A DNA stretch of 64,000 nt from Mesorhizobium australicum WSM2073 (GCF_000230995.2 NC_019973.1:3300001-3364000); one strand, 5' to 3'; counted from the first letter of the stretch, positions 25,922 through 34,641 are shown. The notes: generated by a model from the sequence alone, not told the origin. Made by a program: numbers and translations.

Positions 25922-27004
25922 ATGGCGAAAAAGCGCGACTACAGCCTGGTCGGCGAAAGTACCAGAACGGCGATCGAGACCGGGCTTGCCTCGGCCGAGT
26001 GGTACCACACCGACGTGCCGCGCAAGGCGATGAAGGAACTGATGCAGCGTTCCGACGGCCCGGCGATCCGCGACACCATCATCTGGATCGTCGCGATCCT
26101 GGGTTCGGCCGTGGGTATCGTCTGGTTCTGGGGTTCGTGGTGGGTGGTGCCGTTCCTGTTCGTCTATGGCGTGCTCTACGGCTCGTCGAGCGACTCGCGC
26201 TGGCACGAGTGCGGCCACGGCACGGCTTTTCGCACGCGCTGGATGAACGATGTCGTCTACCACATCGCCTCGTTCATGCTGATGCGCAATCCCGTGCAAT
26301 GGCGCTGGAGCCATGCCCGCCACCACACCGACACCATCATCGTCGGCCGCGACGCCGAGATCGCGGTCATGCGTCCGCCGGACCTGTTGAAGGCGGCGCT
26401 CGCCTTCACCGGCATTCTCGACTTTCGCTATTCGCTGCCGACGCTGGTGCGGCAGGCATTCGGCACGCTATCCGACGAAGAGAAGAGCTATATCCCCGAG
26501 ATGGAACAGCATAAGGCCGTGGTCGCGGCCCGGTGGCATGTCGCGATCTATGTGGCGACGATCGCCCTCGCGATCGCGCTGAGGTCATGGATACCGCTGG
26601 TGCTGATCGGCCTGCCGCGCCTCTACGGCACCTGGCACATGGTCACGACCGGCCTGCTGCAGCATATCGGGCTCGCCGACAATGTCGTCGACCATCGGCT
26701 GAACACACGCACCGTCTACATGAACCCGATCAGCCGGTTCATCTACTGGAACATGAATTACCATGTGGAGCACCACATGTTCCCGATGGTGCCGTATCAC
26801 GCGCTGCCCAGGCTGCATGAACTGATCAAGCACGATCTGCCGAAGCCCAATCCGTCGATGTGGCACGCCTACCGCGAGGTCTGGCCGGTCCTGCTCAGGC
26901 AGCTGAAATACGAGGATCATTACCTCAAGCGCGAACTGCCGCCGACGGCCAGGCCCTATCGCGGTGAGTTCCACGAGGTCGATATGTCGGCGGCGGCCGA
27001 GTAG
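25922..27004 (+). CDS. Fatty-acid-desaturase-family membrane di-iron enzyme (MocD-like)
   Basis: About 360 residues with four hydrophobic helices and the three histidine boxes of membrane di-iron enzymes: HECGHG, HARHHTD and HVEHH. The superfamily covers desaturases, alkane hydroxylases and the rhizopine O-demethylase component MocD. A TTG at 25913 has a well-spaced GGAGG and would add three residues (LTT). The next gene is a Rieske ferredoxin of the MocE type, the expected electron donor, which favours a hydroxylase/demethylase over a lipid desaturase. No ferredoxin reductase is adjacent. Confidence 0.88.
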   Translation: MAKKRDYSLVGESTRTAIETGLASAEWYHTDVPRKAMKELMQRSDGPAIRDTIIWIVAILGSAVGIVWFWGSWWVVPFLFVYGVLYGSSSDSRWHECGHGTAFRTRWMNDVVYHIASFMLMRNPVQWRWSHARHHTDTIIVGRDAEIAVMRPPDLLKAALAFTGILDFRYSLPTLVRQAFGTLSDEEKSYIPEMEQHKAVVAARWHVAIYVATIALAIALRSWIPLVLIGLPRLYGTWHMVTTGLLQHIGLADNVVDHRLNTRTVYMNPISRFIYWNMNYHVEHHMFPMVPYHALPRLHELIKHDLPKPNPSMWHAYREVWPVLLRQLKYEDHYLKRELPPTARPYRGEFHEVDMSAAAE

Positions 27005-27032
27005 CGATCGCGAATGTCCGCAGGAGATAGAG

Positions 27033-27344
27033 ATGGCCGATTGGGTTGAAGCGTGCGCGGTGGACGATGTCGAGGAAGAGGATGTCATCCGCTTCGACCA
27101 TGGTGGGCGGACCTTCGCGATCTATCGCTCTCCGGATGACGAGTTCTTCGCCACCGATGGTTTTTGCACGCATGAGAAGGCGCATCTGGCCGACGGGCTT
27201 GTCATGGACGACATCATCGAATGCCCCAAGCACAATGGCCGCTTCAACTACAAGACCGGCCAGGCCAAGGGCGCGCCGGTCTGCGTCAATCTCGCGACCT
27301 ATTCGGTGAAGATCGAAGCTGGCAAGGTGATGATCCAGATCTGA
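27033..27344 (+). CDS. Rieske [2Fe-2S] ferredoxin, MocE-like
   Basis: 103 residues. Both cluster-binding motifs are present: C45-T-H47 in GFCTHEKAHLADG and C64-PK-H67 in ECPKHNGRF. Small soluble Rieske ferredoxins like this donate electrons to oxygenases; MocE does so for the MocD rhizopine oxygenase. It follows the MocD-like gene by 28 bases with a CAGGAGA ribosome-binding site. Confidence 0.9.
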   Translation: MADWVEACAVDDVEEEDVIRFDHGGRTFAIYRSPDDEFFATDGFCTHEKAHLADGLVMDDIIECPKHNGRFNYKTGQAKGAPVCVNLATYSVKIEAGKVMIQI

Positions 27345-27404
27345 AGCGCTGCATGATCAACCGATCCGGCACCGCGACGGCAAGCAATAGAGGGGAACGC
27401 TTTA

Positions 27405-28205
27405 ATGAGCCGAAAGAGACCGACCGTCGCCGATTTGCGCGCCATGAAGGGCAAGCGTCAGCTGACCATGCTGCGCGTGCTCACCCTGGACGAGGCGGAA
27501 GCCGCCGAACGGGCAGGGGTCGACATCGTCTCGGTGCCGCCCGAACTGGTGCTCAACCCGCAATACCGCGATGCCGCGCCCAGCCTGTTCACTATGCCGG
27601 GCGACAATTTCTTCGAGATCGGCACCGCGGATGATTTCGTGCGCTGGGCCTTCCGGCTGTACAAGGCCGGCGCCGACGCGGTCTATTGCAGCGCGGGCTA
27701 CGCCACCATCAAGCGGATGGCGGACGATGCCATTCCCGTCATCGGCCATGTTGGCCTCATTCCTTCCCGCGCGACCTGGACCGGCGGCTTCAAGGCGGTC
27801 GGCAAGTCCGCCGATACGGCGATGCAGGTGTTCGAAGCCGTCAAGCAACTGGAGGCTGCGGGCGCGATCGGCGCCGAAATAGAAGTTGTACCAGTCGAGG
27901 TGGCGAAGGCTATCTCGGAGCGCACCTCGCTGATCATGCTGTCGATGGGCGCGGGCACCGGCTGCGACGCGCAATATCTGTTCGCCGACGACATTCTTGG
28001 CCAGAACCGTGGCCACATGCCGCGCCACTCGAAGATCTACCGCAATTTCGCCGCCGAATACGATCGGCTGCAGGCGGAGCGGGTGGCGGCATTTTCCGAA
28101 TATGTCGCCGACGTCAACAGCGGCGCCTATCCCGAGGACCGGCACATCGTGCACATGGAGCCGGCCGAGCTACGCCTGTTCCTCGACAAGGTCGGCCGGG
28201 GCTAG
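27405..28205 (+). CDS. PanB-like protein (ketopantoate hydroxymethyltransferase family), divergent
   Basis: 266 residues of the PEP/pyruvate TIM-barrel superfamily. The second half matches PanB in order: PVIGHVGLIPSRATWTGGFKAVGKS, QLEAAGAIGAEIEVVPVEVAKAI (like ECVPVELA), then DDILGQNRGHMPRHSKIYRNF. The first half lacks the VGDS and VKIEGG stretches that supply Mg ligands in PanB (here VPPE and VYCSAG). Pantothenate synthesis is therefore unlikely. Placement after MocD/MocE-like genes suggests an aldol-type or one-carbon step in the catabolic pathway (inference). Its last 36 bases overlap the convergent lyase-like gene. Confidence 0.82.
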   Translation: MSRKRPTVADLRAMKGKRQLTMLRVLTLDEAEAAERAGVDIVSVPPELVLNPQYRDAAPSLFTMPGDNFFEIGTADDFVRWAFRLYKAGADAVYCSAGYATIKRMADDAIPVIGHVGLIPSRATWTGGFKAVGKSADTAMQVFEAVKQLEAAGAIGAEIEVVPVEVAKAISERTSLIMLSMGAGTGCDAQYLFADDILGQNRGHMPRHSKIYRNFAAEYDRLQAERVAAFSEYVADVNSGAYPEDRHIVHMEPAELRLFLDKVGRG

Positions 28206-29687
28206 GACCGTTTGCCATTTGCCGCCGGCGAGCGCTGCGTGGAGTGCTTCCGCATCGATGCCGAGCGGCCGGTCATGCTTGAGCGCGGGGACGAGCGCGC
28301 GTGTCGCCGTGTGGACGACTGATGTGCGTGGCGCCAGCGCCAATCCCTCACGCAGGTCGACGGCTTGCGCCGCCGCCATTAACTCGAAGGCGATCAGCCG
28401 CCGCCACAGCGTGATCATGTCGGCGCATTTCGAAACCACCAGCGGCGTCTGCGTGGCGTGATCCTCCACGCCTTCCGAAACCGGCAGGAAGTCAAGCATC
28501 ACCGGATTGGCCTTGTGGCGGATGGCAGCCAGGATCGATGTCACCGTCTTCTGCAACGGCACGAAACCGGCCGAGGCGCCACCGACCGGCGACAGGTATT
28601 TCGGCAGGCCGTTCCGACCCGAACCGGTGAGCTGGATAAAGCGGGCGGCACTGGCGGCGGCACATTGAGCGATTGCCAGGCTTAGCGCCTCGAAGGCGAG
28701 CGCCAGCGAAGCGGTGTGAAAGTTGCCCGTCGACAGCACCAGCTCGTCGTCGCTCAGAACCAGCGGGTTGTCGGCGGCGGCATTGAGTTCGGTCTCGACG
28801 GCGCGTCTTGCCTGGCCGATCGCCTCGATCAGCGCGCCATGGATCGAGGGCATGCAGCGGATCGAGAGCGGGTCCTGTATGGTGGTGGGGGCCGGCGCTT
28901 CGTCGCGGGCGAGAAGATCGTGCAGCGCCTTGGCGGCTTCCTGCTGGCCGGCGGCGGGCCGCGCCATGTGCAGGCGGGGATCGAGGATGGTGCGGTTGGC
29001 GCCGAAACCTTCCATGGTCAGCGCGCCAGCCTGCTGCTGCTGGGCAAGAGCCGACAGCGCGTCCGTGACCGCAAGCGCGCCGCCGCCGGCGGAGACGGCG
29101 GAAGCGTTGATCAGCGACAGTCCATCCTTGGGCGCCAGGCCGATGGGGCCGAGGCGGGCCATCATCAGTGCCTTGACAGCCGGCATGCGCCTTCCCTGAT
29201 AATCAGCTTCACCTTCGCCGATCAGCAGGCGGGCGATCGTGGTCATCAGCACCAGGTCGCCAGCGCCGATCGAGCCGAGCGACGGCATCACTGGATGGAC
29301 GCCCGCGTTGAGGACTTCGACCAAGGCAACGAACACGGCGGGCGACAGGCCGGAGCCACCGGCCGACAACATTGTCAGACGGGCAAGCATGGTGGCGCGC
29401 ACGGCCTCGATGGGCAGCGCTTCGCCGACCGCGCCGCTGCGGCCCTCGAGCAACTGGCGCTGGAAGGCGCTGGCGTCACCCTCGACCGATGTGCGAAGAT
29501 TAGCGCCGAGCCCGGTGTTCAGGCCGTAGATCTGCTGGCCGGAGGCTGCCGCCTGGTCGAGCACCTTTCGCGCCTTCTCCAGCCTGCCGATGACATTGGC
29601 TCCGATCTCCACCTTGCGCGCCTCGCGGGCGACGGCGGCGACATCGTCGACACTGACGCCGGCCCCGGTGAGGACGAGCGCGCTCAT
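28170..29687 (-). CDS. Aromatic amino acid lyase homologue lacking the MIO serine
   Basis: 505 residues, HAL/PAL family: IYGLNTGLGAN (53-63), GLSLINASAVSAGG, IQDPLSIRCMPSIHGALIEAI and ETELNAAADNPLV are all in family order. The cofactor region, normally GSVGASGDLAPL, reads GSIGAGDLVLM (138-148): the Ser of Ala-Ser-Gly is absent and the loop is one residue shorter, confirmed in the base sequence at 29256-29279. The MIO group needed for ammonia elimination should not form. It is translationally coupled (ATGA) to the upstream ornithine-cyclodeaminase-family gene. It could be a lyase with other chemistry or a non-catalytic partner. Confidence 0.9.
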   Translation of the reverse strand: MSALVLTGAGVSVDDVAAVAREARKVEIGANVIGRLEKARKVLDQAAASGQQIYGLNTGLGANLRTSVEGDASAFQRQLLEGRSGAVGEALPIEAVRATMLARLTMLSAGGSGLSPAVFVALVEVLNAGVHPVMPSLGSIGAGDLVLMTTIARLLIGEGEADYQGRRMPAVKALMMARLGPIGLAPKDGLSLINASAVSAGGGALAVTDALSALAQQQQAGALTMEGFGANRTILDPRLHMARPAAGQQEAAKALHDLLARDEAPAPTTIQDPLSIRCMPSIHGALIEAIGQARRAVETELNAAADNPLVLSDDELVLSTGNFHTASLALAFEALSLAIAQCAAASAARFIQLTGSGRNGLPKYLSPVGGASAGFVPLQKTVTSILAAIRHKANPVMLDFLPVSEGVEDHATQTPLVVSKCADMITLWRRLIAFELMAAAQAVDLREGLALAPRTSVVHTATRALVPALKHDRPLGIDAEALHAALAGGKWQTVLAPADLVEEQA

Positions 29688-30685
29688 GCGAAGCGCAGCC
29701 TTTGGCCGATGCCTTGCGCCTGCGCCTTGGCCAGCATCGCCTTGCCGAGCGCAATGTCGGACAGCGACAGGCCGCGATGCCAGAAGAGGATGGTTTCGTC
29801 GTCGCTCTGCCGTCCCGGCCTGAGGCCAGCGGCGATCTGGCCGAGTTCGGCATGCAGCGTCGTCTCGCTCAGTCGCCCGGTCTCGACATGCGCACGCAGC
29901 GAGCCGAACTTGCCGCCCTTGCACTGGCCCCAGTCGTCGACGACCATCTTCTGCATGATGTCGGTCAGCGACAGCTCCACCGCGCTCATCGTGCCATAGG
30001 GAATGACAAGCGCGCCCGGCTTGATCCATTCTGTCTTCAGCAGCGGCTGCGGCTCGGGCAGGCGTGAGGCTTCGACGACGATGTCGGCGCCCTTGACGCA
30101 ACTCTCCCAGTCGGCGACCGCGGTGACGGGCTTGCCGAGGTCGGCGGAGAGTTTTGCGGCAAAGCCATCGCGGCTTTCGGGGCGACGCGAATGGACGCGG
30201 ATCTCATCGAAATCGAAGAGATGGTCGAGCAGGCGCACATTCCAGTACGCGGTGCCGCGCGCGCCGATATGGGCGAGCACCTTCGCGTTCTTGCGCGCCA
30301 GGTGCTTGGAGCCGATGGCGGTGACGGCGCCGGTGCGCATGTCGGTGATGACCGTGGCGTCGAGAATGGCGCGCGGCGTGCCGGTGCGTGGATCGAACAA
30401 ATTGAGGATGCCGAATTCCGAGGGCAGGCCGTGAAGATAGTTGTCGACATAGTCGCCAACGATTTTCACGCCGGCCGTATCGAGCGGCGCGACGTAGCCG
30501 CGCAAGACATTGAAATGGCCGTGGAAGGATGGGTCGGGTTCGAGGTGGACACGCGGCTCGATCACCGTCTGGCCCTTGCCTTGCGCAACGAGCCCGGCCT
30601 CGACGGCGTCGATGATCTCGCCATCGGCCATGGCAAGCGCTTCGATGTCGAGGGCGTTGAGGTAGTCGATATAGATAGGCTTCAT
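29684..30685 (-). CDS. Ornithine cyclodeaminase/mu-crystallin family protein
   Basis: 333 residues. Rossmann-type dinucleotide segment AHIGARGTAYWNVRLLDHLFDFDEIRVHSRR, upstream DPRTGTPRAILDATVITDMRTGAVTAIGSKHLARK, downstream ADIVVEASRLPEPQPLLKTEWIKPGALVIPYGTM. The usual GxGxxA (GTGVQA) is altered to GARGTA. The family includes ornithine cyclodeaminases, imine reductases and alanine dehydrogenases, so the substrate cannot be read. It is the first gene of a two-gene unit with the lyase homologue. Confidence 0.88.
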   Translation of the reverse strand: MKPIYIDYLNALDIEALAMADGEIIDAVEAGLVAQGKGQTVIEPRVHLEPDPSFHGHFNVLRGYVAPLDTAGVKIVGDYVDNYLHGLPSEFGILNLFDPRTGTPRAILDATVITDMRTGAVTAIGSKHLARKNAKVLAHIGARGTAYWNVRLLDHLFDFDEIRVHSRRPESRDGFAAKLSADLGKPVTAVADWESCVKGADIVVEASRLPEPQPLLKTEWIKPGALVIPYGTMSAVELSLTDIMQKMVVDDWGQCKGGKFGSLRAHVETGRLSETTLHAELGQIAAGLRPGRQSDDETILFWHRGLSLSDIALGKAMLAKAQAQGIGQRLRFA

Positions 30686-30811
30686 GCCCGCACGGTTCCT
30701 GTTGTTTAAGACCGAGGCCCATTCATTCCATAACAGGCGGCGATGCGACACGAAAGTTTGTTGGTCCATCTCTGGACGCAGTTGGCTAAATGTTGTTGAA
30801 ACCGACCCGAC

Positions 30812-32245
30812 ATGACGTCCATTCCCGAAAATGAAGCCTTGCACGAGACAGCCACGAATTCGCGGCGCGTGGCGCTGATCGTCGCCATCGCCTTCTTCAT
30901 GCAGCTGCTGGATTCGACGATCATCTCGACGTCGCTGCCGCAGATGGGCGCTTCCTTCGGCGTGCCGGCGGTGGCGATGAGCATCGGCATCACCGTCTAC
31001 ATGCTGACCATGGCCGTGTTCGTGCCGCTGTCGGGGTGGCTCGCCGACCGGTTCGGCGCGCGTAACATCTTCCTCGCAGCCATCGCGCTGTTCACGCTGG
31101 CGTCGCTCGCCTGCGGCTTCTCTGGAAATTTGACCGAATTCGTCGTTGCCCGTGCCGTGCAGGGCCTGGGCAGCGCCTTGATGACGCCGGTCGGCCGCAT
31201 CCTGGTCCTGCGCAACGCGTCGAAATCCGAATTGCTCAACGCCACGGCGCTGATCACCTGGCCGGCGCTCTTCGCGCCCGTGGTCGGCCCGGTGCTTGGC
31301 GGTTTCATCACCACCTATCTGTCCTGGCACTGGAATTTCTTCATCAACATCCCGCTCGGCGCGATCGGGCTGGTGTTGGTCGCCCGCTTCATACCGGGTG
31401 ATCGTGAAGCCGATCCCAAGCCGCTCGACTGGCCGGGGTTTTTCCTGACGTCGCTGGGGCTCGCCTGCCTGCTCTATGGCCTTGAGCGCATCGCGCATCC
31501 GGAGGATGGGGCCTTGCCTACGGTGGGGCTGATCGCGGCGGGGATCGTCGTCGGCTGTCTAGCGGTGCGGCATCTGCGCCGCGCGCCGCATCCGCTGCTC
31601 GACCTCTCCTCGTTCAAGGTGCAGACCTTCGCCATCTCGACGCTTGCGGCCGGCACCATCTTCCGGGTGGCGATCAACGCCACGCCGTTCCTTTTGCCGC
31701 TGCTGTTCCAGGTCGGCTTCGGCCTATCGCCCGTCGATGCCGGCATGATGATCCTGGCCTATTTCCTCGGCAATCTCGGCATGAAAACGGTGACGACGCC
31801 GACGCTGCGTCGCTTCGGCTTCCGCTCGGTGATGGTCGTCAACGGCATCATCGCCTCGGTGTCGATCATGGCCTGCGCGGCGATCTCGCCGCAGACGCCG
31901 CAGCCGCTGGTGATGGCGCTGATGCTGATCGCCGGCCTGTCGCGCTCGATGCAGTTCACCGCGCTCAACACGCTGGCCTTCGCCGATATCGCCGCCGCGC
32001 AGCGTAGCTCCGCGGCGACCTTGTCCTCGATGCTGCAGCAAGTGGCGATGCTGTTCGGCGTCGCGGTGGCGGCGGCGATCCTCAACCTGTCGCAGATCGC
32101 GAGAGACCGGCCGGCGCTCGACCTCGTCGATTTTCGAGCAGCCTTCCTGCTGATCGGCATTATCGGGCTGGTGGCGTCGTTTCGTTTCCTGGTGTTGCCG
32201 AGAGGTGCCGGCGCCGAGGTCTCCGGCCATGTTGCCGGGAACTGA
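30812..32245 (+). CDS. MFS drug:H+ antiporter, DHA2 (EmrB/QacA) type
   Basis: 477 residues, about 14 predicted helices. Family motifs are LLDSTIISTSLPQMGASFGVP (motif D1), GWLADRFGARNIFLAAIALF (motif A) and RAVQGLGSALMTPVGRILVL. It likely exports a hydrophobic compound across the inner membrane. No membrane-fusion partner (EmrA) is adjacent. It is transcribed divergently from the ornithine-cyclodeaminase-family gene with a 126-base gap. Confidence 0.93.
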   Translation: MTSIPENEALHETATNSRRVALIVAIAFFMQLLDSTIISTSLPQMGASFGVPAVAMSIGITVYMLTMAVFVPLSGWLADRFGARNIFLAAIALFTLASLACGFSGNLTEFVVARAVQGLGSALMTPVGRILVLRNASKSELLNATALITWPALFAPVVGPVLGGFITTYLSWHWNFFINIPLGAIGLVLVARFIPGDREADPKPLDWPGFFLTSLGLACLLYGLERIAHPEDGALPTVGLIAAGIVVGCLAVRHLRRAPHPLLDLSSFKVQTFAISTLAAGTIFRVAINATPFLLPLLFQVGFGLSPVDAGMMILAYFLGNLGMKTVTTPTLRRFGFRSVMVVNGIIASVSIMACAAISPQTPQPLVMALMLIAGLSRSMQFTALNTLAFADIAAAQRSSAATLSSMLQQVAMLFGVAVAAAILNLSQIARDRPALDLVDFRAAFLLIGIIGLVASFRFLVLPRGAGAEVSGHVAGN

Positions 32246-32481
32246 AATCGAATTTTCCGCCAGATCGCAGGGTTAAATTCCGTCTTCGCCTTTCGCCTTG
32301 GTGTTGTGCTTCGCCAAGCGCCGAGGTGGCGCAAACAATGGCCAAAAGTGCAGGAGTTTCCGGGCATTGCGCCAGATTCGGCAATCAATGCGTCCACTTT
32401 GCGAATCTCATCGCCAGCCCACGTTTTGAACGCGGATTCATTTGACGAAGCGGCGTTGAGCCGATTAGCTTTCTCTCCAGG

Positions 32482-32499
32482 GGTGGCAGCGCTGCCACC
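32482..32499. promoter_or_regulatory. Perfect 18-bp palindrome, LacI-type operator
   Basis: GGTGGCAGCGCTGCCACC is a perfect dyad with the AGCGCT core usual for LacI-family operators, 16 bases before the CUT2 permease start. TTGACG at 32442-32447 is a possible -35 box, which would place the operator just downstream of the transcription start. No LacI gene is adjacent; candidates are at 63330 and 12643. Confidence 0.6.
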
Positions 32500-32515
32500 G
32501 GGGTGAAAGCAGACA

Positions 32516-33502
32516 ATGAACATGGCCGGCTGGCTGAACTTCAGAAGCCTGAATCAGGAAGGCATTGTCTTTGCCATATCGGTGGTGCTGTTCGTTGCCG
32601 CGGCTATAGGCCTGCCAGGCTTCATCGATGCCAACAATCTGGTCGCCATTATCCGCTCCGTCTCGGTGCTGGGTATACTGGCGCTGGGCATGGCTGTCGT
32701 CATCATCGGCCGCGGCATCGACCTGTCGGCGGTTGCGATCATGGCCATGTCGGTCGCCTGGTACCTGCAACTGCTCAACAGCGGAACACCGGACGGGCTC
32801 GCCTTCGCCTATGTGCTGGCCGGCGTGCTCGCCATCGGCCTGCTCAACGGCTTTCTCGTCGCCTACGCCGATGTACCGGCGATCTTCGTCACGTTGGCGA
32901 CCGGCTCCTTCGTCTTCGGCTATGTCCGTTCGCAATTGATCACGCAGGACGCCGTGCCGGTGCCGCAGGGCCATTGGGTGGAACTGCTCGGCGGTCTGCG
33001 CTTTCTCGACGTCCCGATCGAGGTGTTCGTCTTTGCGGGGCTGGCGTTCCTGTTCTTCCTATTCCTGCGCTGCACCAAATGGGGCCGCTACATCTATTTC
33101 GCCGGCGACAATCCGGTCGCGGCGCGCAATATCGGCATTCCGGTGCGGCCGATGCTGGTCCTGCGTTACGTGCTGTCAGCATTCGTCGCCCTGATCGCCG
33201 GCCTTTTGACCGCGGCCAGCCTGCATTCGATCAACACGCGTGTCGTCAATTCGACGCTGCTTTACGACATCGTGCTGGTGGCGGTGATCGGCGGCATCGG
33301 GCTGTCGGGCGGGCGGGGCGGGGTGCGCAATGTGCTGGTCGGCGCCGCGCTGATCGGCATCCTGCTCAACGCCATGACCATCATCGACATTCCGCTGCTC
33401 TACCAGAACCTGATCAAGGCGGCGATCCTGCTCGGCGCCATCATCGTCGACGGCATCATCAATCCGCGCGACGAACAGACCGCGCAACAAGGTGACATTT
33501 AG
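32516..33502 (+). CDS. CUT2 ABC permease (RbsC/AraH-like), first of two
   Basis: 328 residues: ALGMAVVIIGRGIDLSAVAIMAMSVA, LLNGFLVAYADVPAIFVTLATGS, YFAGDNPVAARNIGIPVRPML, VAVIGGIGLSGGRGGVRNVLVGAALIG. Typical ribose-type permease. The operon also encodes a second, fused permease, so the channel is probably a heterodimer. The 270-base gap upstream (32246-32515) contains the operator but no gene. Confidence 0.92.
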   Translation: MNMAGWLNFRSLNQEGIVFAISVVLFVAAAIGLPGFIDANNLVAIIRSVSVLGILALGMAVVIIGRGIDLSAVAIMAMSVAWYLQLLNSGTPDGLAFAYVLAGVLAIGLLNGFLVAYADVPAIFVTLATGSFVFGYVRSQLITQDAVPVPQGHWVELLGGLRFLDVPIEVFVFAGLAFLFFLFLRCTKWGRYIYFAGDNPVAARNIGIPVRPMLVLRYVLSAFVALIAGLLTAASLHSINTRVVNSTLLYDIVLVAVIGGIGLSGGRGGVRNVLVGAALIGILLNAMTIIDIPLLYQNLIKAAILLGAIIVDGIINPRDEQTAQQGDI

Positions 33503-33529
33503 AGCAGATGGGCTAGCCCATCTTGCTCT
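33501..33529 (+). other. Intercistronic imperfect palindrome
   Basis: AGAGCAGATGGGC/TAGCCCATCTTGCTCT forms a near-perfect dyad (one extra base on one side) starting at the stop codon of the permease. It may stabilise the 3' end or slow read-through before the binding-protein gene. Confidence 0.45.
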
Positions 33530-33589
33530 GGGTACCCGGTCCGATCGGGACGATCGGCCGGCAATGAAAACCGAACCAGAGGATGAGAC

Positions 33590-34615
33590 ATGAAACTGAT
33601 CAGAACCCTCATGGCGGCGGCCACGGCGCTGGCCGTCACCGCCTTCGTGGCGCCGACCTTCGCCGCCGACGATCCAGGCCCCGCTGCCTATGCACAAGCG
33701 CTGAAAGGCAAGCGCGTCATGCTGGTGCCGCTGGCGATGGGCTTCGACCTGGCGCAGGGCTGGGCGCACTATCTGAAGAAGGAGGTCGAAGCCTGGGGCG
33801 GCACGTTCGAAACGCGCGATCCCAACTGGGTTGTCGATGCCGGCGCGCAGGCGATCACCGACGCGATCTCGTCCGACACCAGACCTGATGTGCTGATCAT
33901 CCATGCGCCGGACCTCAACTCCTATTCCAAGCTTATGAAGAAGGCGCAGGCCGCCGGCACCTATGTGATCCTGGTCGACAATCCGGCGAATTTTCCCGCC
34001 GATGCTTTCGTCGGCAGCGACTGGGACCGGCTCGGCCAGCTCGAGGCGGAAGCCGCGATCAAGGGCTGCGGCGAGAACTCGTCCAAGAAGATCGGGCTGG
34101 TGCAGGGCGACCAGGCCAACTCCTCCAGCCTTTACCAATATGCCGGCATCATGAAGGTGCTGGACAAGCATCCCGACTTTAAGGTCGTGGCCAAGCCCGA
34201 TTCCAACTGGGATGCGACGACCTCGCGCAACGTGACCACGACCATGCTGCAGCAGAACCCGGACATCTGCTCGATCATCGACTTCTGGGATGGCGATGCC
34301 ACCGGCGCATCGGCCGCGATCCGCGACGCCAAGCTCGACGGCAAGGTGTTTTTGGTCACCACCGGCGGCGGCGAAAAGGCGGCCGATTGCGACAAGCTGA
34401 ACGACGGCACCTACGGCGCCGTGGTGATGACCGATCTTGCCCGCCAATCGGGCGACATGAACGCCATCATCAAATTCCTGCTGCAGAGCGGCCAGCCGGC
34501 CGGCACCTCCCACACCTACATCTACACGCTGGAGAAGGCGACGACCAAGGCCGACCTAAAGCCCGACAGCTGCTGGGACCTGAAGGCGCTGCAGGCCGAA
34601 GCGGCGGCAAAGTAA
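33590..34615 (+). CDS. CUT2 sugar-binding protein
   Basis: 341 residues with a Sec signal ending TFAA. The type-1 periplasmic fold is recognised by KRVMLVPLAMGFDLAQGWAHYLKKEVEAWG, ISSDTRPDVLIIHAPDLN, GTYVILVDNPANFPADAFVGSDWDRLGQLEAEAAIK, CSIIDFWDGDATGASAAIRDAKL. Several cysteines (KGCGEN, NPDICSI, AADCDK, DSCWD) may form disulfides in the periplasm. It binds an unknown sugar or lactone for the two-permease importer. Confidence 0.92.
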   Translation: MKLIRTLMAAATALAVTAFVAPTFAADDPGPAAYAQALKGKRVMLVPLAMGFDLAQGWAHYLKKEVEAWGGTFETRDPNWVVDAGAQAITDAISSDTRPDVLIIHAPDLNSYSKLMKKAQAAGTYVILVDNPANFPADAFVGSDWDRLGQLEAEAAIKGCGENSSKKIGLVQGDQANSSSLYQYAGIMKVLDKHPDFKVVAKPDSNWDATTSRNVTTTMLQQNPDICSIIDFWDGDATGASAAIRDAKLDGKVFLVTTGGGEKAADCDKLNDGTYGAVVMTDLARQSGDMNAIIKFLLQSGQPAGTSHTYIYTLEKATTKADLKPDSCWDLKALQAEAAAK

Positions 34616-34641
34616 GCTGATCGTCTGCAACCGATATCGAC

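Noticed and set aside
28716..29999. 427-codon open frame on the plus strand
   Set aside because: Antisense to the lyase homologue and cyclodeaminase-family genes, both of which show full family motifs.
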